From Candidatus Woesearchaeota archaeon (lineage in GTDB: Archaea > Nanobdellota > Nanobdellia > Woesearchaeales > UBA525), in contig JAAOYD010000072.1 of NCBI GenBank assembly GCA_018221165.1, forward strand, positions 1-12,558: a stretch of DNA of 12,558 nt, read 5' to 3'. Every line of letters starts with the position of its first letter. Positions within the stretch are counted from its first letter, which is position 1. The notes beneath the pieces are model-generated. The model was not told where the DNA came from and did not search any database. It worked only from the letters and a program-made list of their open reading frames with translations. Below are positions 5,605 through 12,553 of the stretch, piece after piece. The translations under genes and the position numbers were made by a program.

Positions 5605-5862
5605 ATGACTAAAATAGCGATACCCTCTGATAAACACTTCTTTCTCCACGACGGTGGTAGCCTTGGCAGTGTCGAGGAATTGTTCGCAGAATTGCAGACA
5701 ATGGAGCCACATGTTTACGGACACCACGTAAGTGCTGAACGAAATGACTTCGCAAATTGGACACGCGACGTCATGAGAGATCGATTTCTAGCAAAAAATA
5801 TTGAATTGTGTCGAGATAAAGATCAACTTCTGAAATTACTTTTTATGAACTTGTTTAGGTAG
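5605..5862 (+). CDS. Small DUF5752-like protein
   Basis: The 85-aa product resembles the small domain named DUF5752, found alone or fused to other proteins in archaea and bacteria. The pattern is FFLHDGGSLGSVEELFAELQ, then M-x(3)-VYGHHV, NDFANWTRDV and LAKNIELC; the H-x(2)-NDFANW-x-RDV core is the recognisable part. Its molecular role is not known to me; in other genomes the domain is often joined to carbohydrate-active or signalling proteins. It is cytosolic with no signal peptide. I prefer ATG at 5605 to TTG at 5593 because of the TATA position. Its last 27 bases overlap the 3' end of the convergent 170-aa gene. Confidence 0.7.
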   Translation: MTKIAIPSDKHFFLHDGGSLGSVEELFAELQTMEPHVYGHHVSAERNDFANWTRDVMRDRFLAKNIELCRDKDQLLKLLFMNLFR

Positions 5863-6348
5863 AATATCAAAAATCTGACGACCAAAACGCGCCTTCTTAT
5901 CTGCAGCCGTGTGAACAAGAAGTTCTGCTTCTGGAACAGGCGAGACAATACCGCGCCCTCTCAACCCATCTATGAAACGTACAAAAATACCTTCGTCAGT
6001 ACGAACAAAATCTCCCGAAATACGGTTATAGTTCACAGGAACTCTAGTAATAATCTGTTTAGTAAAATCTTTAGGATCAGGTAAGCAACTACCCACTACA
6101 AACTCAGAATTTGAAGCAGGATTGGCTAAGTAAATAGCGAGCGGTTTCCCGTTTGTTGGATGGAATATCTCAATTGGCATCTGTCTATCAAAATGTTCGT
6201 AATCAAGAATTGCGTCAATAGTCTGTTCAGAAGCAAGAGTTGTATTATAAAATAAATGTTGAGGAACAGGAGAGCGATCTCCAAAAGTTCTATAGAGTTC
6301 ACCAAGTTTGTTTTGTCTTGCAGTGTTTTGATTATCATATCCGAACAT
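5836..6348 (-). CDS. Unrecognised 170-aa cytosolic protein, last gene of the surface-protein string
   Basis: I recognise no family. The product begins MFGYDNQNTARQNKLGELYR and has no signal peptide or membrane segment. It has an aromatic-rich N-terminal half (VPQHLFYNTTLASEQ, ILDYEHFDRQMPIEIFHP) and a likely beta-rich middle (AIYLANPASNSEFVVGSC, ITRVPVNYNRISGDFVR, GIFVRFIDGLRGRGIV), ending with a basic tail (KKARFGRQIFDILPKQ). The start is ATG at 6348, five bases after a strong Shine-Dalgarno AGAGGAG (6360-6354); GTG at 6354 is possible but would overlap it. It follows the 46-aa gene by 18 bases, so it is probably cotranscribed. It is visibly more A/T-rich than the large surface-protein gene upstream. 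Confidence 0.7.
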   Translation of the reverse strand: MFGYDNQNTARQNKLGELYRTFGDRSPVPQHLFYNTTLASEQTIDAILDYEHFDRQMPIEIFHPTNGKPLAIYLANPASNSEFVVGSCLPDPKDFTKQIITRVPVNYNRISGDFVRTDEGIFVRFIDGLRGRGIVSPVPEAELLVHTAADKKARFGRQIFDILPKQVHKK

Positions 6349-6366
6349 AATCACTCCTCTGAGAAA

Positions 6367-6507
6367 TTAATCCTCTAAAAAAATTTCCTTAGTAAGACGC
6401 TTGACTTCCTGGTTACTCAGCGGCTTGATGGACTCGTCCTTTTCCTGCCTTCGAAATCGGCGGAGCACCTTCTGCTCCCAATCAGTCACTGGAAAGATAG
6501 AACTCAT
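6367..6507 (-). CDS. 46-aa unrecognised small protein, translationally coupled
   Basis: This short gene encodes MSSIFPVTDWEQKVLRRF through SNQEVKRLTKEIFLED. It is charged, helix-prone and cytosolic in appearance; a basic RRFRRQEK patch sits at 16-23. I recognise no family. Its ATG overlaps the TGA of the preceding 145-aa gene in an ATGA arrangement, and the next gene starts 18 bases after its stop with a good Shine-Dalgarno. Without it, a 155-base hole would break an otherwise gap-free gene string. The coupling and filling of the gap, not homology, are the evidence that it is real. Confidence 0.65.
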   Translation of the reverse strand: MSSIFPVTDWEQKVLRRFRRQEKDESIKPLSNQEVKRLTKEIFLED

Positions 6508-6941
6508 CGGACAAGCTCGTTACGTTTGATAGTGTGATGAATCTCTTTGAGCGCGTCAGCATAACGTGATTGGATAGAATCATCTTCAATCATCTTTTTT
6601 GCGATCACAAAACCTTCGATTCGTCCTGAGTCTGACGAGCTTTCAAATCTGTCACAAACCCCTTCAAGTTCAGAACCGAAGAAGACTATTCCGTCATGAT
6701 TTTCAACAAACTTCGTCGAGTCAGAAGTATTTCTTTCATATACAGTGATGGAAAGCTTCGACCAGTCATCTCTCATGAGGTACTCAACTTCGAAAGCTTC
6801 ACAATTCGTATTAACCCATTCGGATTCACGATAAGCAAATCTGCCACCAAGATCAGAATTATCAAACTCGCTACCACGCTGACGCAGCATCCTGACAATT
6901 TCAGATGCGTAGTACGTAGGACTGTTAGTGTTCATTCCCAT
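6504..6941 (-). CDS. Unrecognised 145-aa cytosolic protein, coupled to the large surface-protein gene
   Basis: I recognise no family. The product has no signal peptide or membrane segment; it starts with a helical YYASEIVRMLRQRGSEF, then alternates strand-like stretches (EAFEVEYLMRDDWSKLSITVY, ENHDGIVFFGSELEGV), and ends with helices (GFVIAKKMIEDDSIQ, ADALKEIHHTIKR). It is mildly acidic overall. The ATG at 6941 shares one base with the stop of the 1027-aa gene (TGATG), so its translation probably depends on that gene; ATG at 6935 and GTG at 6944 are alternatives. Its own stop overlaps the start of the 46-aa gene. An adaptor for the cytoplasmic tail of the upstream surface protein is possible but is only a guess from position. 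Confidence 0.72.
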   Translation of the reverse strand: MGMNTNSPTYYASEIVRMLRQRGSEFDNSDLGGRFAYRESEWVNTNCEAFEVEYLMRDDWSKLSITVYERNTSDSTKFVENHDGIVFFGSELEGVCDRFESSSDSGRIEGFVIAKKMIEDDSIQSRYADALKEIHHTIKRNELVR

Positions 6942-9900
6942 CACCTATTGTGTAATCTTCGGAGATAATCTTTCTCCTCGATGTAGCGGTAGAAGTTCTT
7001 TCTGTTCTTCGGCTTGAAGCCGCGGCTCTTCTTGAACTCACTGAGGGCTTCTTGCAGGATACGGATGTTGCGCGCAGTCGCTTTCTTGCCGTGCGTCTTG
7101 AGCACTTGCGCCATCTCGTGGCGTTCGCTACTAACCAGCTTTCGGTCATTGCTTCGCTTCGGTGCAGGCGCAACCTTCTTCACAGGTTTCTTAACAACTT
7201 TCCTGACAGTCTTCACTGTTCCGATGTTTTGCAAACGGAACAACACCTTCTGTTCCTTGAGGTAACGGTAGAACTGTTTACGGTTCTTCGGACGGTAAGT
7301 CTTCCGCGCCTTGAACTTCTTCAGTTCAGCCTGGAGAATCTTGACGTTCTTCTCAGTTCCACGCTTGCCATGTGTACGCAACACTTGTCGCATCTCGTGC
7401 GGCTCGCTGGAAACAAGGGCACGGTCGAGCGCCTTGCTCAACGCTGCCTTCTGCGCAGCAGTCATTCGCTTCGTCTTCTTGACAGCAACCCTCTTAACAG
7501 GGCGCTTCACTGTCTTCTTGACTGGCGCTTTCTTGACTGCACGCTTGACAACCTTACGAGCGCGGCGCTTCGGAGCTTTGACAACCTTCTTGACAACTTT
7601 CTCCTCGCCGAGCTTGGTAATCTCACCCTGACGGGTGACGCGCGTGTGCACCGCACCTTGCGGACGCTTGGGCGCTTCCAAAACAATCCCATAGGGGACG
7701 TAACGTTTCGGCTCGAAAATAAGCAGGCTCAGGAGGAAGAGCGCGAGCAGGAGCACAAGCAACATCGAAAGCGTGACATGCACACAGTAGCGCTTCATCC
7801 ACTGGACGAAGGTCAAGTCGTTTCGCTTGAGCACGTTGAGCGCGAGGATTGGACTGTCAACCACGCCACCCTTCTGGTCGCTCGCCATGAAAACAATACG
7901 GTCAGAGCCAGCCCAGTTCCGCTCAGGGATGAGCGTTGCGACATCATCGTCGATGACAACCGCGATGTTACCCGGTTGCGTGGCAGTGTATTCCAACCAG
8001 TCGCTGTCCGGATCGGTGAAGTAGTCGCCGAGGTTGATGGTGAGACGCTCGTTCTCATACCACTGGAACACCAAACCGCTTTCGTCCACAATCGGCTCCT
8101 CATACAACTCCGCCTTTTCTGGGAGTGCCATGGTGAAGAGCGCAATCGCAACGACAATCATCGCAATGAGCAAGATTGTGCGGATGGTAATGAGCCAGCC
8201 GTAGGTGAACGGCTTGTAGTTACGACCGAAGAGGCCGAGCAGGGTGACAATCGCCACAGCCGCGAGGATGAAGAGCAGGATGTTGCTCCACACGCAGGGG
8301 CCGAGGCTGCCGTAATCATAGTAACGCACGTTGCGCCAGGCCTTGGTGAACCAGCCGACATGCTTGAAGTCCGTCCAGAACGGTTCGTAGTAGCTAATGT
8401 TGCCGTCCTCAAGCTTCAAGGTAAGTGTGCTCACGTAGCGGCCATCGAAGTAGTCGCTGAGGTTCTGCACTGTCTGGAGGTGGATAACCGCCTCTTCACC
8501 AGGCTCGAGTGTGACCTTGTCTTCAAGGGCGTGGCTGTACAGCTCGCTGGACACTCCGATATCGTAGACGCCGCCTTCTAGGCCGGTGTGCTTGACGATG
8601 AAGGGAATAACCTTGTCTTCCTCGTCGAGCCTGACGCGCTTCGCGTCAGCGTCCACTGCATGGCAAGTGCGCTGCGTCTGACTGTTCACGCTGAACATCA
8701 CAGTTTCACGGATATCAGGGTGCTTGGTCAGCCACACAGTCACTGGAATCTCATAGGTCTCGTCGGTGCACGGGAGTTGTGCGTTGAACTTGACGTTGCG
8801 GTTCTCGCTTGGTTTCAAGCGGACCGTAATCTCTTCCGGTTCGAACCAGACAGGACCATCAATGAGGACGTTGTAGGTCTCCTCAGTCTGACCGTTATTC
8901 TTGATATTGAGTTCGTAGACCTTCTCGCCGCAGCACGCTTCGTCGGTGTAGGCGCCGTCCTTGACTTCAAGGCTGACATAGCCGAGCTCGTAGGCGAAGC
9001 AATCAAACACGTCCACTTCCATGGTGCGTGTCTTGCGGATGTCGCCGACGTCGCTGTTCACACGGATCTTGACGGGGTACTTACCCTCCTGCCCCTTCTT
9101 CGGGTGGACGAGCAAGGTGATGTTCTGCTCGCCGAGGCCGTCGAGTGTGATGTGCTTGGTCTCGTAGTCGACAAAGCCAGGTCCGGAGACTTGGATGTCG
9201 AACTCGTTACTGAAGTTGATGAGGTTACGGATTTTGAACACGTGGTTCGTATCGACGCGGCTACAGAACTCAGCCTGGGTCGGGATGACAATCTCGTGGT
9301 CATACTGGTTCTCAATGTAAACAATCGCGACACGCTGCTCGCTGATCTTGTTCTTCTCACTGCGGACCGTAAACGGTATCTCGACCTCTCCAAAGAGGCT
9401 GACCGGCGGGGTGATGGTCACGTTGAACGTGGTTTCCTGAGCCGGAACGAGGTAGTACCATCGCTGTTCCAAGTCTGCGTAGTCGTTGAAGCTGCCGAAG
9501 TCGAGGACAAAGGTATCCGCGAACTCCGCAACGTTGTTCAAAGTAAGTGTGTAGGTAATAGGTTGACCGATGTTGCTCTCGTTCTTGCCACCAGCAAGCG
9601 TGAGGAAGAGGTTCTGGCACTTCTTAACATCAAGATCCCTTGTGACGATGCGCTCGCGACCGTAGCTGCTTTCGATCTTGAGACTGTAGGTGTACTCGCC
9701 GACCGTGCCGCAGCCCGGTTCAGCATAGATAATGACATCCTCGTGCTCGCCAGGAGCGAGGGTGAACTCGTCGATGCTCAACGCATACCAGGAATCCTCC
9801 TCAGCGAGGACATCCGCTTGGTAATTAGCAGGGAAATTCCCTGTATTTGTAACAGTGAAGAGATCAGCACGGTTCTCGCAGGCGCAAGCCTTGATTGAGT

Positions 9901-10024
9901 CAGCGTAGGGGCTGGTCACGGCGAAATCGTTCGAATACTTGTTAACAATGAGGTCGGCACTAGCCGCACTCGCGATAGTGAGGAAAAGGAGGACTGCTGT
10001 AATGATGTACCATGCGAACTTCAT
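6941..10024 (-). CDS. Large membrane-anchored surface protein: Ig-like repeats, three TM helices, basic tail with duplicated module
   Basis: The 1027-aa product has a signal peptide (1-23, LTIASAASA), then at about 24-560 a series of Ig-like beta repeats of the COG1470/CARDB/NEW1 kind, marked by recurring 'N-x-G..(F/Y)', 'L-x-PGE' and Cys pairs (C47/C49, C364/C365). TM1 is about 579-600, TM2 607-634; an extracellular Ig/cadherin-like domain (645-732, YFTDPDSDWLEYTATQPGN) is followed by TM3 at 748-770. The C-terminal 257 residues should be cytoplasmic: a Lys/Arg/Val/Ala/Pro-rich stretch (808-853) and two copies of a 64-residue module (870-933 and 963-1026). ATG at 10024 follows Shine-Dalgarno AGAGGTG (10037-10031), 12 bases after the stop of the 370-aa gene. 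Probably a surface or S-layer-associated component; no enzyme motif is visible. Confidence 0.85.
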   Translation of the reverse strand: MKFAWYIITAVLLFLTIASAASADLIVNKYSNDFAVTSPYADSIKACACENRADLFTVTNTGNFPANYQADVLAEEDSWYALSIDEFTLAPGEHEDVIIYAEPGCGTVGEYTYSLKIESSYGRERIVTRDLDVKKCQNLFLTLAGGKNESNIGQPITYTLTLNNVAEFADTFVLDFGSFNDYADLEQRWYYLVPAQETTFNVTITPPVSLFGEVEIPFTVRSEKNKISEQRVAIVYIENQYDHEIVIPTQAEFCSRVDTNHVFKIRNLINFSNEFDIQVSGPGFVDYETKHITLDGLGEQNITLLVHPKKGQEGKYPVKIRVNSDVGDIRKTRTMEVDVFDCFAYELGYVSLEVKDGAYTDEACCGEKVYELNIKNNGQTEETYNVLIDGPVWFEPEEITVRLKPSENRNVKFNAQLPCTDETYEIPVTVWLTKHPDIRETVMFSVNSQTQRTCHAVDADAKRVRLDEEDKVIPFIVKHTGLEGGVYDIGVSSELYSHALEDKVTLEPGEEAVIHLQTVQNLSDYFDGRYVSTLTLKLEDGNISYYEPFWTDFKHVGWFTKAWRNVRYYDYGSLGPCVWSNILLFILAAVAIVTLLGLFGRNYKPFTYGWLITIRTILLIAMIVVAIALFTMALPEKAELYEEPIVDESGLVFQWYENERLTINLGDYFTDPDSDWLEYTATQPGNIAVVIDDDVATLIPERNWAGSDRIVFMASDQKGGVVDSPILALNVLKRNDLTFVQWMKRYCVHVTLSMLLVLLLALFLLSLLIFEPKRYVPYGIVLEAPKRPQGAVHTRVTRQGEITKLGEEKVVKKVVKAPKRRARKVVKRAVKKAPVKKTVKRPVKRVAVKKTKRMTAAQKAALSKALDRALVSSEPHEMRQVLRTHGKRGTEKNVKILQAELKKFKARKTYRPKNRKQFYRYLKEQKVLFRLQNIGTVKTVRKVVKKPVKKVAPAPKRSNDRKLVSSERHEMAQVLKTHGKKATARNIRILQEALSEFKKSRGFKPKNRKNFYRYIEEKDYLRRLHNR
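6947..7138 (-). repeat. Second copy of a duplicated 64-residue coding module
   Basis: Residues 963-1026 of the 1027-aa protein (LVSSERHEMAQVLKTHGKK to YLRRLHN). By eye 37 of 64 positions are identical to the copy 279 bases away, with LVSSE-x-HEM, QVL-x-THGK and PKNRK-x-FYRY fully kept. Confidence 0.85.
7226..7417 (-). repeat. First copy of a duplicated 64-residue coding module
   Basis: Residues 870-933 of the 1027-aa protein (LVSSEPHEMRQVLRTHGKR to LFRLQN). It is separated from the second copy by a 29-residue basic linker (KTVRKVVKKPVKKVAPAPKR). The module is helical in appearance, basic, and not known to me as a named domain. Confidence 0.85.
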
Positions 10025-10035
10025 TCAGGACACCT

Positions 10036-11148
10036 CTAGTAGTAGCTCTGGAAATCGTCGTCATCGACGCTCTCGGTGCGGGGCGGCCGCTCATGCTGCT
10101 CCGGTTCGTCATCATGCACCTTGCGATAGGCGACAATGCCACCTGCAATGATGAGACCGAGCACGATGATAATGAGCGCGAGCTGGAGTGCGCTTGTCAG
10201 CACCTGCTCGAAACTGGCACCAACGCCCTTAATGAGGCGCAGGTTCACCGTGGTCTGCTCAATCTTGCCTTCGGTCTCGAGGAACAACTGCAACTCGTTC
10301 CGGCCAACAGGGGCAAAGTACTCAGTATCAATGTAGAGGAAGAGGGTTGCGCTTCGACCGGCAGCGACGGTAAAGGTCGGGTTCGGGTCAATGCGGTAGG
10401 TACCAACATGGTTGATATCTTGGAGGCTAAGGTGGTAGGTCTTCGCCATACCATTCAGGTTTGTCACCTTAATAGGATAGATGACCCGGTCGCCAATCTC
10501 TGCTTCCTGGTGCGTGATGGTCGCGAGGATAGTGTTGTCAATCGCGCCAGCGCCAGGGGTGCAGGCTTCGGGATCTTTCGTCACTTCGATACGCTGGTAG
10601 CGCGTCTGAGTGTAGGTTGTGCTCCCTTCTTGGTGATCGGTGTTGAATGTGATTTCGTAGCGGCCAGATGTAGCACAGCCAGGCGCTTTCAGAACAAGCT
10701 CAATGACGCGTCGTTCGCCAGGCTTGAGGCTCTTGATCAAAGTGCTCACGTCCAGCTCAAGGCCGAGTTCGCGAGCGCGCACTTGGATGTCGGTAATCTC
10801 ATAGGGCTTGTTGTTCTCGATTTCGAGAAGGACACTGAAGAAGCTCCCTTGCTTGATTTCGGTGCCTGGTTCAAGGTTAATCTTAGTAATAAGGAGGTCG
10901 CAGGCGTCGCCCAGGCCGTTCCTGTTGCTGTCACGCTGCTCGCTGTTCGGCGCATACTTGCAGTTGTCGATGAAGTCATCGAAACCGTCACAGTCCCTGT
11001 CTGGAATGAGACCATCAGGACTTGGAATGGCGCAGCCGACGATGGGCATGCCGTTCTCTACCTGCGCTGGTTCAGACGGAAACGCGATACTAACTGTCGT
11101 TGCAAGAATAGCGATGATGAGTAGTGTGATGAGTTTGTGAGCCCCCAT
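10036..11148 (-). CDS. TSP3-containing single-pass surface protein with acidic cytoplasmic tail
   Basis: The 370-aa product has a signal peptide (1-22), a thrombospondin type 3 calcium loop at 50-84 (DRDCDGFDDFIDNC, DSNRNGLGDACD), two Ig-like COG1470-type domains (about 85-190 and 205-305; LKPGERRVIELVL, VAAGRSATLFLYI), one TM helix at 317-341 and a short acidic tail (HDDEPEQHERP, VDDDDFQSYY). It should sit outside the cell, anchored once in the membrane. The Cys pair in the TSP3 loop plus C39, C158 and C196 could form disulfides. It is clearly a paralogue of the gene at 11277-12392, with the same order of parts. It is the first gene of the minus-strand string, and a TATA box lies about 30 bases before its ATG. 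Confidence 0.85.
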   Translation of the reverse strand: MGAHKLITLLIIAILATTVSIAFPSEPAQVENGMPIVGCAIPSPDGLIPDRDCDGFDDFIDNCKYAPNSEQRDSNRNGLGDACDLLITKINLEPGTEIKQGSFFSVLLEIENNKPYEITDIQVRARELGLELDVSTLIKSLKPGERRVIELVLKAPGCATSGRYEITFNTDHQEGSTTYTQTRYQRIEVTKDPEACTPGAGAIDNTILATITHQEAEIGDRVIYPIKVTNLNGMAKTYHLSLQDINHVGTYRIDPNPTFTVAAGRSATLFLYIDTEYFAPVGRNELQLFLETEGKIEQTTVNLRLIKGVGASFEQVLTSALQLALIIIVLGLIIAGGIVAYRKVHDDEPEQHERPPRTESVDDDDFQSYY

Positions 11149-11173
11149 TGTGGGATTGTGGAAGAAGGAGTTA

Positions 11174-11181
11174 TTTATAAA
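11174..11181 (-). promoter_or_regulatory. TATA box for the five-gene surface-protein string
   Basis: TTTATAAA (minus strand) is centred about 30 bases upstream of the ATG at 11148. No other convincing promoter is visible before the following four genes, so it probably drives all five. Confidence 0.6.
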
Positions 11182-11201
11182 GCTATTGATTTTTTAACTA
11201 T

Positions 11202-11233
11202 TGTGTAGTGATGAAAAACTACTGGCTGTGTAG
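11202..11233 (-). promoter_or_regulatory. Upstream promoter element with CACTACACA box (first site)
   Basis: Plus-strand TGTGTAGTG (11202-11210) reads CACTACACA on the coding side, 21 bases upstream of the TATA box; a partial second copy TGTGTAG is at 11227-11233. The same nonamer is found at an equal position before the paralogous gene. It could be an activator site shared by both promoters, or simply sequence kept since the gene duplication. Confidence 0.4.
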
Positions 11234-11276
11234 GTTCTTGATATGGAAACATATATGCCTGAAAGCTCTGAGAAGC

Positions 11277-12392
11277 TCATTTCCTACGCTTTGGCGCCTT
11301 ATGGAGCGCGATGCCCAAGCCGACAACAAGGATGATGGCGATGAGGATGAAGATGCCAAATTGAGTGTAAGCGCGGGCGCTCTTGCCAGGAACATCATCT
11401 TCGACAGTCGCTGTGAGAAGGACCTGTTGGGCGTCAGCCTTGCTACGGAGCGTGAGGAGGAAGCCGTGTTCACCTTTCGCATCCTCGTTGGCGTAGACGA
11501 TGAGCTCGCCTTCGCGGCTTTCACCCGCAGGCACGACGATGAGTGATCTTGGTCGCACCTCGTGGCTGCCCCAGTCATCAAGACCCTCAACGGTGAGGAT
11601 ATAGGCCTGACTGAACGGCTCGTCGTTCACGATAATGAATGGATAGATGCCGCCTTCAACGCGGTCAACATCCTGGATGTCAATAATACTGATAATGCTC
11701 TTTCCCTCAAGTGGGTTGTCAGCCTCGCACAAACCAGAACTGGTTGTTTGAATCGTAGTCGGGATGTAGAAGATTTCCTGCTTGCCAGGGCCGCTGGGGA
11801 ATTCTACCAAGAGGACAACATCATAGGTGCCCGCTTCAACACAGGCTGGCAACCTGAAGTAGAAACCATAGTGGTTCTGCTCGCCAGATGCGATCTGGTC
11901 GACGAAGACCTGTTGGTCGAGACCTAATGCGGGGATTTGGATAGTGAGGAGCATGCTCTTAATTGGGAACGCGCGCCAGTTGCTCAGCGTCGCTGTTGCG
12001 GTGAACGCGCGGCCTTCCATGACTTCCGGTGGGTCGAGGACGATGCGGTCAACGATGAGATCGCAGGAGTCGCCAATGGTATTCTGATTCTGATCAAATT
12101 GGTCAGGGTTTGGAAGACCAAGGCAGTTGTCTGTGACGTCGGGGACGCCATCACAATCCAGGTCGTCGAGCAATCCGTGGCCAGTACTAATGAAGCAGCC
12201 GCCAAAGCTCGTTTGTGGAGCAAAGGGTGGTGTTGCATGGCTCTTGTTATTGAGTAGCCAGTCAGCCTCCCAGGTGTCTTGCCAGCGAATCCATTCGTCG
12301 CCACCATAGGGCCCGTAGTAGTCATGATAGACATAAGCATTGGCCAACGGCAAGAGGCAGAGAATGGCGATAATGCTGAGGAAGACCTTCAT
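11277..12392 (-). CDS. TSP3-containing single-pass surface protein, paralogue with basic tail
   Basis: The 371-aa product has a signal peptide (1-19, LLPLANA), a Trp/Tyr-rich N-terminal stretch (YVYHDYYGPYGGDEW, WEADWLL), a TSP3 calcium loop at 76-111 (DDLDCDGVPDVTDNC, DQNQNTIGDSCD), two Ig-like domains (about 112-212 and 235-330; IPALGLDQQVFVD, VVPAGESREGELIVY), a TM helix at about 344-364 and a short basic tail HKAPKRRK. I start it at ATG 12392 and not 12404: the TATA box lies about 28 bases before 12392 but only about 16 before 12404, and the signal peptide begins directly at 12392. It is encoded upstream of the 370-aa paralogue with its own promoter and a 128-base gap between them. Calcium-dependent adhesion or S-layer anchoring is plausible. 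Confidence 0.83.
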   Translation of the reverse strand: MKVFLSIIAILCLLPLANAYVYHDYYGPYGGDEWIRWQDTWEADWLLNNKSHATPPFAPQTSFGGCFISTGHGLLDDLDCDGVPDVTDNCLGLPNPDQFDQNQNTIGDSCDLIVDRIVLDPPEVMEGRAFTATATLSNWRAFPIKSMLLTIQIPALGLDQQVFVDQIASGEQNHYGFYFRLPACVEAGTYDVVLLVEFPSGPGKQEIFYIPTTIQTTSSGLCEADNPLEGKSIISIIDIQDVDRVEGGIYPFIIVNDEPFSQAYILTVEGLDDWGSHEVRPRSLIVVPAGESREGELIVYANEDAKGEHGFLLTLRSKADAQQVLLTATVEDDVPGKSARAYTQFGIFILIAIILVVGLGIALHKAPKRRK

Positions 12393-12415
12393 ATTGTCTT
12401 CCATTAATGGTGGAG

Positions 12416-12425
12416 TATTTAAAAA
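12416..12425 (-). promoter_or_regulatory. TATA box for the 371-aa surface-protein gene
   Basis: TTTTTAAATA (minus strand) is centred about 28 bases upstream of ATG 12392, indicating a leaderless mRNA, and it decides between the two in-frame ATG codons. Confidence 0.6.
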
Positions 12426-12445
12426 CTTTTCTAATTATTACTCAC

Positions 12446-12454
12446 TGTGTAGTG
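12446..12454 (-). promoter_or_regulatory. CACTACACA box (second site)
   Basis: TGTGTAGTG on the plus strand lies 23 bases upstream of the TATA box, nearly the same spacing as the copy before the 370-aa paralogue. Confidence 0.4.
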
Positions 12455-12499
12455 GTAGTTATAGGTTATTTGTTTATTTCTATATGGTTGTTTATTCTT

Positions 12500-12553
12500 G
12501 TTCGGGTCGGCCCCACGGGCTGAAGCCCGTGGTACCTTTACCCCGACCCGAAC
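12500..12553. repeat. REP-like double inverted repeat
   Basis: An outer perfect 11-base inverted repeat, GTTCGGGTCGG (12500-12510) and CCGACCCGAAC (12543-12553), encloses a perfect 9-base hairpin, CCACGGGCT (12513-12521) and AGCCCGTGG (12524-12532). The G/C-rich block stands out from the A/T-rich sequence before it. The inner hairpin resembles REP palindromes and the subterminal hairpins of IS200/IS605 elements. No transposase is visible, though the window ends five bases later. It could also be a small RNA or terminator for a gene beyond the edge. Confidence 0.7.

Noticed and set aside
7466..7603. Low-complexity DNA repeat or CRISPR-like array in the basic-tail region
   Set aside because: The repetition is at the level of Lys/Arg/Val codons in one long gene; there are no regular spacers and the frame is kept throughout.
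7052..11124. Three long plus-strand reading frames (509, 436 and 370 aa) opposite the surface-protein genes
   Set aside because: They are in exact codon register with the minus-strand genes, so they stay open simply because the real genes seldom use TTA, CTA or TCA codons. They lack plausible domains, and the minus strand has signal peptides, Ig repeats and TM helices.
11208..11546. Plus-strand 112-aa frame over the end of the 371-aa gene
   Set aside because: It runs mostly antisense to a well-supported gene, begins in its promoter region and has no recognisable domain.
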